Shown piece after piece: positions 8,876 through 17,258 of a stretch of DNA of 64,000 bases; the stretch's first letter is position 1, and each line of letters opens with the position of its first letter. The DNA comes from CAZDKK01 sp964603725 (GTDB taxonomy: Bacteria > Eisenbacteria > RBG-16-71-46 > CAIMUX01 > WJJG01). The notes below the pieces were generated by a model, which was given only the letters and a program-made list of their open reading frames with translations, was not told where the DNA came from and searched no databases. The DNA lies in assembly GCA_964603725.1 (NCBI GenBank), contig CAZRWW010000023.1, positions 1-64,000 of the forward strand. Reading direction: 5' to 3'. The translations under genes were made by a program, and so were the position numbers.

Positions 8876-10129
8876 ATGACGCGCTGGGAACGCATCTTCG
8901 CCCACGTCGACATGGACGCGTTCTACGCGTCGGTCGAGATCCGCGACGATCCGTCGCTGGCGGGCCAGCCGGTCGTCGTGGGCGGCTCGGCCAGCGGCCG
9001 GGGCGTCGTGAGCGCGGCATCGTACGAGGCGCGCAAGTACGGTATCCACTCGGCCATGCCGATGGCGGAGGCCCAGCGCCGCTGCCCGCACCTCGTGCGC
9101 CTGCCGGTGAACTTCCGCAAGTATGGCGACGTCTCCGACCAGATCATGGAGGTCTTCCGCTCGTTTTCGCCCAAGATCGAGCCGCTCTCGCTGGACGAGG
9201 CCTTTCTCGATCTCACCGGCACGGGCCGCGTCCTGGGCGAGCCGCGCGAGATCGGCCGCAAGATCAAGGAGGCGATTCGCGCCCGGACGCGTCTGACCGC
9301 CTCGGTCGGCATCGCGCCGGTCAAGTTCGTCGCCAAGATCGCCTCGGACCTCGAGAAGCCCGACGGGCTGGTCGTGATCGAGCCCGACCGGCTGCTGGCG
9401 ACGCTGCGGCCGCTGCCGATCGGCCGGCTGTGGGGCGTCGGCCCCCGCACGCGCGAGGCGCTCGAGGCGCTGGGGATTCGCACGGTCGGCGAGCTGGCCG
9501 ACATGGACCGCCGCGCGCTGGTCGCCCGCTTCGGGCAGCACGGCGAGCACCTGCACGAGCTGGCCTGGGGCCGCGACAGCCGCGAGGTTATCCCCGACTG
9601 GGAGGCCAAGTCCTACAGCCACGAGCAGACGTTCGGGCGCGACCAGACCGACGCCGAGCTCCTCGAGAGCGTCATGCTGGACGAGGCCTTTCGAGTTTCC
9701 CGGCGCCTGCGCGCGGACGACGTCGCCGGCCGGATTGTGCAGCTCAAGCTGCGCTATCACGACTTCCGCACGCTCACGCGCCGGACGACCCTGGACACCG
9801 CGACCTGCGACGCCCAGCGCATCTACGAGGTCGCCCGCCATCTCTTCCGCGAGCACTGGAACGGCCAGGCGGTGCGGTTGATCGGCGTCGGCGTGAGCGG
9901 CATCGCCCAGACCGGTTGCGAGATGCTGGACCTCTTCACGCCGCCCAAGTCGCAGGAGAAGCGCCGGCGGCTGGCCGAGACGATCGACCGCATCGAGGAG
10001 CGCTTCGGCCGCGGCAAGGTGCTCCCGGCCAAGCTGCTGGGCATCCAGGACGAGCGGCGCGACGACGACAGCGAGCTGCGGCCGCGCGGGGACAAGCGGA
10101 ACGCCGAGCCGGGCGCCGACGGGCCTTGA
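8876..10129 (+). CDS. dinB: DNA polymerase IV (Y-family translesion polymerase)
   Basis: A 417-residue Y-family polymerase for translesion DNA synthesis. The N-terminal active site is complete: HVDMDAFYASVE (first acidic residues), VVSAASYEARKYGI, and SLDEAFLDLT with the catalytic Asp-Glu pair. The thumb contains helix-hairpin-helix text (LWGVGPRTREALEALGIRT) and the little-finger domain follows (SYSHEQTFGRD, FRVSRRLRADDVAG). The C-terminus extends about 60 residues in a basic, charged tail and lacks a clear beta-clamp QLxLF motif. A start at MTRWER is preferred over one 13 codons upstream because GAGGTAG lies just before it. Convergent with the methyltransferase gene. Confidence 0.95.
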   Translation: MTRWERIFAHVDMDAFYASVEIRDDPSLAGQPVVVGGSASGRGVVSAASYEARKYGIHSAMPMAEAQRRCPHLVRLPVNFRKYGDVSDQIMEVFRSFSPKIEPLSLDEAFLDLTGTGRVLGEPREIGRKIKEAIRARTRLTASVGIAPVKFVAKIASDLEKPDGLVVIEPDRLLATLRPLPIGRLWGVGPRTREALEALGIRTVGELADMDRRALVARFGQHGEHLHELAWGRDSREVIPDWEAKSYSHEQTFGRDQTDAELLESVMLDEAFRVSRRLRADDVAGRIVQLKLRYHDFRTLTRRTTLDTATCDAQRIYEVARHLFREHWNGQAVRLIGVGVSGIAQTGCEMLDLFTPPKSQEKRRRLAETIDRIEERFGRGKVLPAKLLGIQDERRDDDSELRPRGDKRNAEPGADGP

Positions 10130-10138
10130 CGGGCGCGG

Positions 10139-10939
10139 CTACCCCAGCACCTTGCGCGCGTGCACGATCAGCTCGCCCGGATACTTCGACCCGTAGGGGT
10201 TGCCCTGGTAGTCGGCATCGATGCGCTCCACGCGAAAGCCCGCCCGCGCCAGCAGGTGCTCCACCTCGAAGCGGAAGAGGTAGCGCATCTGGAACGCGTC
10301 AACGATCCGCTCCGTGCGGCCGTCGGGATGGGTGACGTAGTAGATCAGCTCGACGTCGTTGATCTGCTGGAAGTAGTCGCGGCGCGGGAGACGCAAGCGC
10401 CGGATGACGCGCCGGCCGTCGGGCATCAGGAACTCGGGCTCATCGCCAAACTCCTCGCCGGCGGTCTCGCTGACCAGCATGGGCAAGGATGGGTTGAACA
10501 GGTCGAGCACGAAGAGCCCGCCATCCTCGAGGTGGCGGCGCACGCAGGCCAGGCACGCGAGCTGGCCTTCGACGGTGAGGATGTGCTGGAAGGGTCGGAA
10601 GGGGGTCGTGATCAGGGGAAAGCTGCGGCCCAGATCGAACGCGGTCATGTCGCCCGCGATGAGCCGGACGCGGGCCCGCACCTCGGCAGGCTCGGCCTCG
10701 AGCTTGTCGCGGCAGATCGCCAGCATCCGCGACGAGAGATCGAGCCCCACGATCTCGATCCCGGCGCGGGCGATGGGCACGAGCACGCGCCCCGTGCCGC
10801 AGCCCAGCTCGAGCACCGGGCCGCCGCAGGCGCGCGCCCACTCGATATGGCGCGCGACATCATCGCGCTCGCGGTAGGGCACGACGTGGTCGTAGGACTC
10901 CGCAATGAAGGGGGTCTCGTAGCCGCCGGATCGATCCAT
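10139..10939 (-). CDS. class I SAM-dependent methyltransferase
   Basis: A 266-residue cytoplasmic methyltransferase. The SAM-binding Rossmann fold is plain: VLELGCGTGRVLVPIARAG (motif I), VGLDLSSRMLAICRDKL (acidic end of beta 2), LIAGDMTAFDLG and GGLFVLDLFNPS. The C-terminal half, with DYFQQINDVELIYYVTHPDG and RTERIVDAFQMRYL, is the beta-rich segment common in small-molecule methyltransferases of the Methyltransf_25 type. The substrate is unknown. GGGAGGG 4 bases before the ATG fixes the start, shortening the longest frame by 49 codons. It stands alone, divergent from the BNR-like secreted protein. Confidence 0.9.
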   Translation of the reverse strand: MDRSGGYETPFIAESYDHVVPYRERDDVARHIEWARACGGPVLELGCGTGRVLVPIARAGIEIVGLDLSSRMLAICRDKLEAEPAEVRARVRLIAGDMTAFDLGRSFPLITTPFRPFQHILTVEGQLACLACVRRHLEDGGLFVLDLFNPSLPMLVSETAGEEFGDEPEFLMPDGRRVIRRLRLPRRDYFQQINDVELIYYVTHPDGRTERIVDAFQMRYLFRFEVEHLLARAGFRVERIDADYQGNPYGSKYPGELIVHARKVLG

Positions 10940-11172
10940 CGCACCCTCCCGTGGCGCCGCTATGGCGCGGACCTGTGCCCAGCGCGGCGCTATCGTAACA
11001 CCGTCGAGGTCCCTTCGCCCGGGCTCATCCGCGCCGCCGGCCCGCGCCTCATCCCTCGATTCGCGGCCGACGGGCGCGGTTTTCACCTCGGCGGCCTTCG
11101 TTCCCGCTGCCCGACCGTGATAGAATCATCAGCGTGGGTCCTGGCAGCTACGCCCTGTGCGCGGAGGTTTCC

Positions 11173-12468
11173 ATGAAGATCGCGATGCGCCCCATCCTCG
11201 CGTTGTTCGTGCTCATCCTCGCATCCATCGAGTCGCCCCCCGGCGCCGCCGAGTGGAGCTACGAGTCGATGGCCGGGGTCACGTCCACCTGCGTCACCGA
11301 CGACCACGTGCACGGCCGCGTGTTCGTCGGGACCATCGAGGGCTTCCACTACTACGACATCGCCACGGGCCAGTGGGTGTCGCGCGATTGGCCGGGCTGG
11401 ATCGGCCGCCAGGTGATTTCGATCGACTGGCACGAGACACTCGACCAGCGCGTGATCACCGGCCGGGAGAACGCCTTCTTCAAGGGCTACATCCTGCTGA
11501 GCAACGATCTCGGGCAGAACGAGCAGCTCGTGTACAACTCGAACGGCGGAGAGGTGACGGGCATCGCGCATGATCCCGCCGATCCGAACCGCTACTACGC
11601 CTGCACCTGGTCCGACGTCGCCCCGGGCGAGATCGTCCGCTCGCTCGACGGCGGCCTGCACTGGACGCTGCTGTCGGGCACGATCCACTACGCCCTGACC
11701 TCGATCACGATCGACGCGGCGGGCACCGTCTACGCCGGCGGCACGAGCCGCGTGACCCGCAGCCGCGACGGGGGCAACTCCTGGGAGGGCGCCTGGAACG
11801 GGCTGCCCAGCGGGTACGGGATCTACTGCGTGGTCGCCGATCCCGAGGGCGCGGGCCGGCTCTTCGCCGCCAACGATCTGGGGATCTACCGCTCGCTCGA
11901 CGGCGGCGACGGCTGGACCATGGTCTCCGCTGCCGCCGGTCGCAACATCGACTGGGCCCGTTCGGGCTGGGTTGTGCCCGGCCTGTCTTCGGATCGACCG
12001 GTGGCCGCGGTCACGTGGGATCACCGCATCCTCGTCTCGCACAACCTCGGCGAGACGTGGGACGACGAGACCGGCAACCTCCCGGGCACGCCCGTGGACC
12101 TGGCCTTCTCCGAAGCCGACGGCTACCTCTACGTCGCCACGAACGGCGCGGGGACGTTCCGCGCCCGCATCACGAACCCCGCGGCCGCCGAGCCCCTTCC
12201 GGCCGGCGCCTCCTCGCCCGCCATCCACCTGCCGCGACCTTTCAGCCCGGGCGCGGGCATCAGCTTCACCGCGCCGCGCGCGGGCCTGGTCGTCGGCGAG
12301 ATCGTCGACCTGACCGGCCGGCGCGTAGCGCTGCTATGCTCGCGCTGGTTCCCCGCCGGGACGCACGCGCTTGCCTGGAACGGCGGCGATGTGCCAGCCG
12401 GGGTCTACTGGTGTCGGGTGAGCGCGGCCGGCGAGCGGCGGGGCGCGCGCCTCGTGCTCATCCGCTAG
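11173..12468 (+). CDS. secreted BNR/YCF48-like repeat protein with FlgD-like tail
   Basis: A 431-residue exported protein. The start ATG has CGGAGG 5 bases upstream and is followed by a signal peptide (MKIAMRPILALFVLILASIES). Repeats of the type IVRSLDGGLHWTLL, VTRSRDGGNSWEGAW, IYRSLDGGDGWTMV and ILVSHNLGETWDDE are BNR/Asp-box or YCF48-like blades, suggesting a beta-propeller. The last 80 residues are the FlgD/T9SS-like tail (LPRPFSPGAGISFTAPRAG, DLTGRRVALL, LAWNGGDVPAGVYWCRVSA). Despite the Asp boxes I see no sialidase catalytic set, so a glycan-binding or scaffold role is more likely than hydrolysis. The 3' end overlaps the opposing gene by 11 bases. Confidence 0.85.
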   Translation: MKIAMRPILALFVLILASIESPPGAAEWSYESMAGVTSTCVTDDHVHGRVFVGTIEGFHYYDIATGQWVSRDWPGWIGRQVISIDWHETLDQRVITGRENAFFKGYILLSNDLGQNEQLVYNSNGGEVTGIAHDPADPNRYYACTWSDVAPGEIVRSLDGGLHWTLLSGTIHYALTSITIDAAGTVYAGGTSRVTRSRDGGNSWEGAWNGLPSGYGIYCVVADPEGAGRLFAANDLGIYRSLDGGDGWTMVSAAAGRNIDWARSGWVVPGLSSDRPVAAVTWDHRILVSHNLGETWDDETGNLPGTPVDLAFSEADGYLYVATNGAGTFRARITNPAAAEPLPAGASSPAIHLPRPFSPGAGISFTAPRAGLVVGEIVDLTGRRVALLCSRWFPAGTHALAWNGGDVPAGVYWCRVSAAGERRGARLVLIR

Positions 12469-12808
12469 CGCGGGCGCGGGCGGCGGCCAGGGCGAAGATG
12501 TCGAAGTAGCGGCGCAGCGCGGGACCGGTGGAGCGGTATTGGTTCGGCCCCACCAGGAAGTCCAGCAAGACCTCCCGGGCGCGCGCGATTTCCCGCAGCC
12601 GCGCGGCGGAGCGCAGGTGCCGCGGGTCGGCCAGGGTCAGATCGATGAGCTCGAGGGCCCGCTCGAGCGCGCCTTGCGCGATGGCGGGCTTGCGTATCTG
12701 CCAGCTCAGCGCGCGGCCGACTTCGCTGCCGATGTGTCCCATCTGCTCGCAGAGGGTCAGCGACCACCAGGCCCCGGCCGCCATCTCCCGATGCCGCCAC
12801 TCGCTCAT
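12458..12808 (-). CDS. small alpha-helical partner of DUF5674-like protein
   Basis: A 116-residue, mostly helical cytoplasmic protein. Signature text is MGHIGSEVGRALSWQ, ERALELIDLTLADPR and REVLLDFLVGPNQYRS. I recall this as a conserved bacterial family that recurs beside DUF5674 proteins; its function is not established. Its ATG overlaps the upstream stop codon by four bases (ATGA), so translation is coupled. The tight overlap and small sizes would fit a toxin-antitoxin-like or other obligate pair, but nothing in either sequence shows a nuclease or DNA-binding motif. Confidence 0.72.
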   Translation of the reverse strand: MSEWRHREMAAGAWWSLTLCEQMGHIGSEVGRALSWQIRKPAIAQGALERALELIDLTLADPRHLRSAARLREIARAREVLLDFLVGPNQYRSTGPALRRYFDIFALAAARARASG

Positions 12809-13152
12809 CGCTGCACCAGCCGATTCACCAGCGTGATGATGCGTTCCCTGATCGCCGGATCGTCGACGCCCCGGGACACATTGCCGAAGGACGGGCGCAA
12901 GTTGATCATGGAGTCGAACTCGATCCACTCCTCACTCGGCAGGTCCGGATAGAGATTGATGCCCCACAGGTCTTGCTGCCGCGATCCCGTCGCCAGCAAC
13001 TCGGCCTCCTCATCGGCATGCATCTCCGCGTCGAGAAGCATTACGCCCTGCGCGATGTCGACGACCGCCTTGACGAGATCCCCGAAGCGACCCGCTGCCA
13101 TCCCGCGGATCTCATCGATGGAGATCGGGCTTTCTTCCGCTGCGCGCTTCAT
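12805..13152 (-). CDS. DUF5674 family protein
   Basis: A 115-residue cytoplasmic protein. The core text LLATGSRQQDLWGINLYPD, WIEFDSMINLRPSFGN and SRGVDDPAIRERI matches what I know of DUF5674, whose biochemical role is unknown. The start ATG lacks a good RBS, and an in-frame TGA lies two codons upstream, so the frame cannot extend further. First gene of a two-gene unit with the helical protein that overlaps its stop codon. Head-to-tail upstream is the cytochrome gene, ending about 46 bases away. Confidence 0.75.
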   Translation of the reverse strand: MKRAAEESPISIDEIRGMAAGRFGDLVKAVVDIAQGVMLLDAEMHADEEAELLATGSRQQDLWGINLYPDLPSEEWIEFDSMINLRPSFGNVSRGVDDPAIRERIITLVNRLVQR

Positions 13153-13198
13153 GGGTCATCGATTTCATCATGTCTGCCCCTGGCGCGTCAAGAGCGCC

Positions 13199-14770
13199 TC
13201 ACCGCCGGGCGCTCAGGAACTCCTCCTGCAGATAGCGATGCATCCGCCGCGCGGGGTCCTTCTCTTGCACGGGCAGCAAGAACTGGAAGGGCGCCGGGCT
13301 GTCATAGGCGAGGATCGAATGGCACACCGTGCAGTCGTTGGAAATCGCCACGCCGTCACTGTCAATCATCTCCGCGTTGTGGCACCGGAAGCATCCCCCT
13401 CCGGCGCGGTGACCCCGGTGGTCCGGGTAGACGTTCCAGCCCACGTTCATCACGGGATGGATGTTGCGCTGGTAGATCGCCTGGAGCGTCGTCACGGCCT
13501 GGTCGACCTCCTCCTGCAGCCCGGCCGTCTCGCGGGGAAACTCCCGCGCGTAGGTGCTACGCACCTCACTGGCGATTCCGCGCAGGGCCGCGTCCTTGGA
13601 CGCGTAGCTCCCCAGCAGCGCGCCGAGGGCCACGCGCTTCAGATGGGGAACGGCGCGGTCCATCCGTCCCTCCGCGAGGCGCTGGTCGATTGCCGCTTCC
13701 GGGTCCTCGTAGATGTGGGTCGCGCGATTGTGGCAGTCGATGCAATCCAGCGTGCGCATCTCCCGCGCCCCGCGACCCGACGCGGCGCTCGCGGACGCCC
13801 TGTGGCCGGATGCCGCGCGGCCGGCCGCGCCGCCGGCCGCGTCCTCGGAGATCGCCTCCCCCGCCGCGCCGCGCCGCGTGAAACGGCGGTACTCCCCGCC
13901 GGCAGTGCGCACCTCGACCCAGGCCATCGCGGAGCGATCGGGCGTCGCCGGCCCGTAGCGGACCTCGTTCTGCGCCGCGATGTGCCAGTGGATCGTGCCG
14001 TGCTCCTCGCCCGTGCCCGATCCGACCCGCAGGGCCAGCGTCGTGTAGCGCGGCGTCGAGACCTCGTCCTGGGCATAGCGGGTGAACACCTTCAGCCGCT
14101 TGCCGTAGAACTTATCGGGCCAGTGGCAGCGCTCGCAAGTCTCCCGCGCCGGTCGCAGGTTGTGCACCGGCGTCGGGATGGGCCGCTCGTAGAGGTGAAA
14201 CGTCGCACTGATGATCTGCCGCAGTCCGTTGAGCTTCGCGTCGATGAGTGCATCCAATCCCTCGCCCACGTGGCAATCGACGCACCTGACGCGCGCGTGG
14301 GGAGACTGCTGGTAGCTCTCCCATTCGGGGTGCATGACCTGGTGGCAGGCGGTGCCGCAAAACTTCGGCTCGTCCATGAAATGCAGCATGCGCGCCCCGC
14401 CCGCGCCCAGAAAGAGCAGGTTGACCAGCGTGAGGAGCGCGATCAGTCCGAACAGGTTCGAGCCGAAGACCTTCCCGGGCGCGACCAGCTCCGGCGCGAA
14501 GCGCTCCGACAGGAGCTCGCGGGTCGTGCGCCCGGTGGCCCGCCGGTACCGGCGCCAACCGATCGGGATGAGCAGCAGGCCCAGAATGAAGAGCGCCGGC
14601 AGCACCATGTAACTGATCAGCCCGACGTACGCGTTGGTGACGATGCCGAGCAGCTGGAGCGCCTCCATGAAGATGAAGAGGATGAAGGCGCTCGTCGTCA
14701 GCACAGCCCCGATCGTGCCCACCCAGTTGGTGGCCAGCCCGTGCACGAAGAGCCGAAAGCGTCTGAGCAT
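13199..14770 (-). CDS. six-haem NapC/NirT-like membrane cytochrome c
   Basis: A 523-residue quinol-side electron carrier. The N-terminus has three hydrophobic segments (about 15-37, 47-71 and 103-123), more than the single anchor of NrfH/NapC. Six c-type haem sites follow: FCGTACH (a CX3CH form often seen in this family), CVDCH, CERCH, CIDCH, CFRCH and CTVCH. The stretch HPEWESYQQSPHARVRCVDC is typical of NapC/NirT relatives. A Gly/Ala-rich insert of about 35 residues interrupts the middle. It lies 146 bases downstream of the HAO-like cytochrome on the same strand and most likely passes electrons between the quinone pool and that enzyme. Direction of flow is not shown. ATG chosen with GAGGTGGGG upstream. 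Confidence 0.88.
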   Translation of the reverse strand: MLRRFRLFVHGLATNWVGTIGAVLTTSAFILFIFMEALQLLGIVTNAYVGLISYMVLPALFILGLLLIPIGWRRYRRATGRTTRELLSERFAPELVAPGKVFGSNLFGLIALLTLVNLLFLGAGGARMLHFMDEPKFCGTACHQVMHPEWESYQQSPHARVRCVDCHVGEGLDALIDAKLNGLRQIISATFHLYERPIPTPVHNLRPARETCERCHWPDKFYGKRLKVFTRYAQDEVSTPRYTTLALRVGSGTGEEHGTIHWHIAAQNEVRYGPATPDRSAMAWVEVRTAGGEYRRFTRRGAAGEAISEDAAGGAAGRAASGHRASASAASGRGAREMRTLDCIDCHNRATHIYEDPEAAIDQRLAEGRMDRAVPHLKRVALGALLGSYASKDAALRGIASEVRSTYAREFPRETAGLQEEVDQAVTTLQAIYQRNIHPVMNVGWNVYPDHRGHRAGGGCFRCHNAEMIDSDGVAISNDCTVCHSILAYDSPAPFQFLLPVQEKDPARRMHRYLQEEFLSARR

Positions 14771-14916
14771 TCCCGCCTGCCCCACCTCGGGTCAATCGCC
14801 TCCGCAGTTCGCCCGCGGCCGCAGGGGCGCGCCTTCGGGGACGTCGCCCGCGGTCTCCTCACCGCGAGTCCCCTGGCGGCCCCGGGGGCGTTCCGCCGGC
14901 ACCCCTGCGGTCCCGA

Positions 14917-16287
14917 CTACTCGGGCGCGAACATGTAGCGATAGAGCTCCTGCAGCTTCCCGCTGCGGATGTCCTGCTTGATCTCGGCCGTGGGCCTCTG
15001 GATCCAGTGGTGCATGGCATCGCTCGCGAGCAGCTTGTCGATGTGGGCGTTGATTTCGGCGTGATTGTACTCGCGCGCCTCGGGCAGGAACTTGAAGTAG
15101 AAATGCTGGGCCACGTCGTAGATTCCGTGCCACCAGGTGTAGTCCGGGCCCATCATGGCGGCGCCGTGGCGCGCCCGGCGCCCCTCGTGGTGCCAGATCT
15201 CCCAGTAAGTCCATTCCACCGCGTTGCCGAAGGCGGACGGGTTCTCGAGCAACCCCTTGTCCCTGACCATCTTCATGATCTCGCCGGCGGGCTTGGCGAA
15301 CTTGTCGTTGTACAGGCGGATCACGCCGTCCATCTGGTAGTAGTGACCCTGGACGAACTCGTTGTGGTGGCAGTTCGCGCAGACGTCCTGCATGTTGGCC
15401 CGTTTCTGCTGCCAGTTGTTCTGGAGCGTGGAGATCTCCGGCCGCAGCGTCCAGGAGATCCGCTGGCCTACGTCGTGGGTCACCTTCTGCTTGCTGGTCG
15501 CCGACAGATGGCATGTGGCGCAGGTCGGGGCCTCGAAGTAATCGACGCCGACGATCCAGCGGTCGGCTTGCAGGTTCATGTCGGCCTGATGGGTGGCGTA
15601 GGCGTTGCCGTGCTTGGACTCCTCGTAGACCTCCTTCTGCGGATGGTCCGGGCCCAGGTGGCACTTGCCGCACGACTCGGGCTGGCGGGCCTGGGCCTTC
15701 GAGAAGCTGTGGCGCGTGTGACAGGCGTTGCAGGAGCCCTTGCTGCCGTCCGGGTTCAGGCGGCCGATGCCCGAGTTGGGCCAGCTTTCGCGCGCCAGCT
15801 TGTTGCGGTTGCTCGCGTCGAGCTTGACCTTGGCGCCGTGACAGCTCTCGCACCCGGCGATGGCGGCCGGCTGGCCGCCGGCGGCGTGGGCCATGTACGC
15901 GTCGGCCGACTCGAGGATCTCGCCGGCCTTGGCGTGATGGGAGGCGTCCACTTGCGCGGCTTCCTCGGCGTGGCACTGACCGCAGTCGGCCGGCGTCACC
16001 AGCGTGGCGATGTAGGCACCCTCGTGGAGGAAGGCGTCCGGCTCGGACCGCTGCGCCCCGTGACACTCGAGGCACGTGACGTCGTGCTTGGCGTGCGATG
16101 AGGCGTACCACTGCCGGTAGAGCCCGGGCGATTTCTCCTTGTGACAGGTCATGCACTTGCCCGCCACGGTCTCCGCCGCGGCCGGCTGCGGTTTCTGCGC
16201 CTGGGCGACGGTCACGCCCCCGCCCGCCAGCGTGACGCCCGCGACGCCGGACAGCGCGGCAATGACGACGATGAAGATCGACCTCAT
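14917..16287 (-). CDS. octahaem hydroxylamine oxidoreductase-like cytochrome c
   Basis: A 456-residue periplasmic multihaem enzyme. A signal peptide ends near VAQAQ (residue 31). Eight CXXCH motifs begin at Cys45, 72, 102, 146, 186, 206, 256 and 303, the haem number and approximate spacing of the octahaem HAO family; the fourth would be the P460-type catalytic haem. The distal region reads WTYWEIWHHEGRRARHGA, then MGPDYTWWHGIY. HAO enzymes either oxidise hydroxylamine (with a Tyr cross-linked to haem P460) or act reductively on nitrite or hydroxylamine; Tyr383 is a candidate for the cross-link but needs alignment. The ATG overlaps the xdhC stop by four bases, with AAGGAG 7 bases upstream. No P460 partner or cytochrome c554 is seen nearby. 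Confidence 0.87.
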   Translation of the reverse strand: MRSIFIVVIAALSGVAGVTLAGGGVTVAQAQKPQPAAAETVAGKCMTCHKEKSPGLYRQWYASSHAKHDVTCLECHGAQRSEPDAFLHEGAYIATLVTPADCGQCHAEEAAQVDASHHAKAGEILESADAYMAHAAGGQPAAIAGCESCHGAKVKLDASNRNKLARESWPNSGIGRLNPDGSKGSCNACHTRHSFSKAQARQPESCGKCHLGPDHPQKEVYEESKHGNAYATHQADMNLQADRWIVGVDYFEAPTCATCHLSATSKQKVTHDVGQRISWTLRPEISTLQNNWQQKRANMQDVCANCHHNEFVQGHYYQMDGVIRLYNDKFAKPAGEIMKMVRDKGLLENPSAFGNAVEWTYWEIWHHEGRRARHGAAMMGPDYTWWHGIYDVAQHFYFKFLPEAREYNHAEINAHIDKLLASDAMHHWIQRPTAEIKQDIRSGKLQELYRYMFAPE

Positions 16288-17066
16288 GCGCCGACTCCTT
16301 TCTCCCTGACCAGCTCCGCCGCGATCGACACGGCGATCTCGGCCGGCGTGCGCGCCCCGATCGGGAGGCCGATCGGGCAGTGGACGCGAGCGATCCAGTC
16401 CTCGGTGACACCCCCCTCGCGCAGCGCCTGGCGCGTGGCCGCCCACTTGCACGCGCTGCCGATCAGCCCGACGTAGCCGGCGAACCCCGTGCGCGCCACC
16501 GCCAGCAGCGTCTCGCGATCGAGCGCGTGGTCATGGGTGAAGATGATCACGTGGCTGAAGCCCGACAGCCCGCGGGCGCCTATGCAGGCGGGCGGCGCCT
16601 CGTGCCGGATCTCGGCGGCCCCGGGGAACTGCTCGCGCGTCGCCACCTCGGGCCGTGCATCGACGATGACGTGCGCATAGCCTAGCTCTCGGAGCTGCCG
16701 CGCCAGCGCCTGCGCGACGTGCCCGCCGCCGCACAGGAGCACCCGGGCCGCAGCGGGCACCACCTCGACGGCGATCGTCACGCCGCCGCCGCACGTCATG
16801 CCCGGGTTGTTGGGCGCCCCGGGCTCGAAGGAGTAGGCGAGGACGCCACCGCGCCCGCGCGTGAGCATCGCCTGCATCTCGCGCTGCACGCAGAGCTCGA
16901 GCTGCCCGCCGCCGATCGTCCCCACCTGACGCCCATCGGGGCGCAGCAGCATCTTGTGTCCCGGCTTGCCGGGTGAAGACCCCTCCGCCTCGATCACGGT
17001 CGCGAGCGCGAACGGTTCCCCGGCAGTGAGCGCCTCGAGCGCGGCCTTGAGGACTTCGGCGATCAT
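16284..17066 (-). CDS. xdhC: XdhC/CoxI family protein
   Basis: A 260-residue cytoplasmic protein of the XdhC/CoxI family, which in studied cases binds and sulfurates molybdenum cofactor before insertion into xanthine dehydrogenase-type enzymes. The N-terminal domain shows ATVIEAEGSSPGKPGHKMLL, VGTIGGGQLE and NPGMTCGGG. The C-terminal Rossmann domain shows VLLCGGGHVAQALARQLRELG, VIIFTHDHALD and YVGLIGSACKW. GGGAGGG precedes the ATG. It is the first gene of an overlapping unit with the HAO-like cytochrome, which is odd because no molybdoenzyme is in view. Either its client lies elsewhere or it has another role here. Confidence 0.93.
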   Translation of the reverse strand: MIAEVLKAALEALTAGEPFALATVIEAEGSSPGKPGHKMLLRPDGRQVGTIGGGQLELCVQREMQAMLTRGRGGVLAYSFEPGAPNNPGMTCGGGVTIAVEVVPAAARVLLCGGGHVAQALARQLRELGYAHVIVDARPEVATREQFPGAAEIRHEAPPACIGARGLSGFSHVIIFTHDHALDRETLLAVARTGFAGYVGLIGSACKWAATRQALREGGVTEDWIARVHCPIGLPIGARTPAEIAVSIAAELVREKGVGA

Positions 17067-17237
17067 CCGCCCTCCCGCTGCGGGTCACGAGACACTGGCC
17101 TGACGCCATAGACTGCGGGCGCGCGCCCGCCTGCCGCAGAGCACACCGGCAATGTACCGCAGGAAGCCCCGCGTGTACCGCAAGAATCGGCTGTGCGATA
17201 ATGCCGGCCGCGATCGACGAACAAGGGAGGATCTCCG

Positions 17238-17258
17238 ATGACTCAGGCGGAAACCTGA
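17238..17258 (+). CDS. possible 6-codon leader peptide upstream of glycosyltransferase
   Basis: ATG at 17238 has the best RBS in this region (AGGGAGG, 7 bases upstream). It encodes only MTQAET before a TGA that overlaps the glycosyltransferase ATG as TGATG. This could be a translational coupling leader. The alternative is that the glycosyltransferase simply borrows the same RBS at longer distance. Confidence 0.3.
   Translation: MTQAET

Noticed and set aside
11173..12468. Sialidase, suggested by Asp-box-like repeats
   Set aside because: The conserved Arg triad and catalytic Tyr/Glu set of sialidases cannot be located; the repeats alone do not show enzyme activity.
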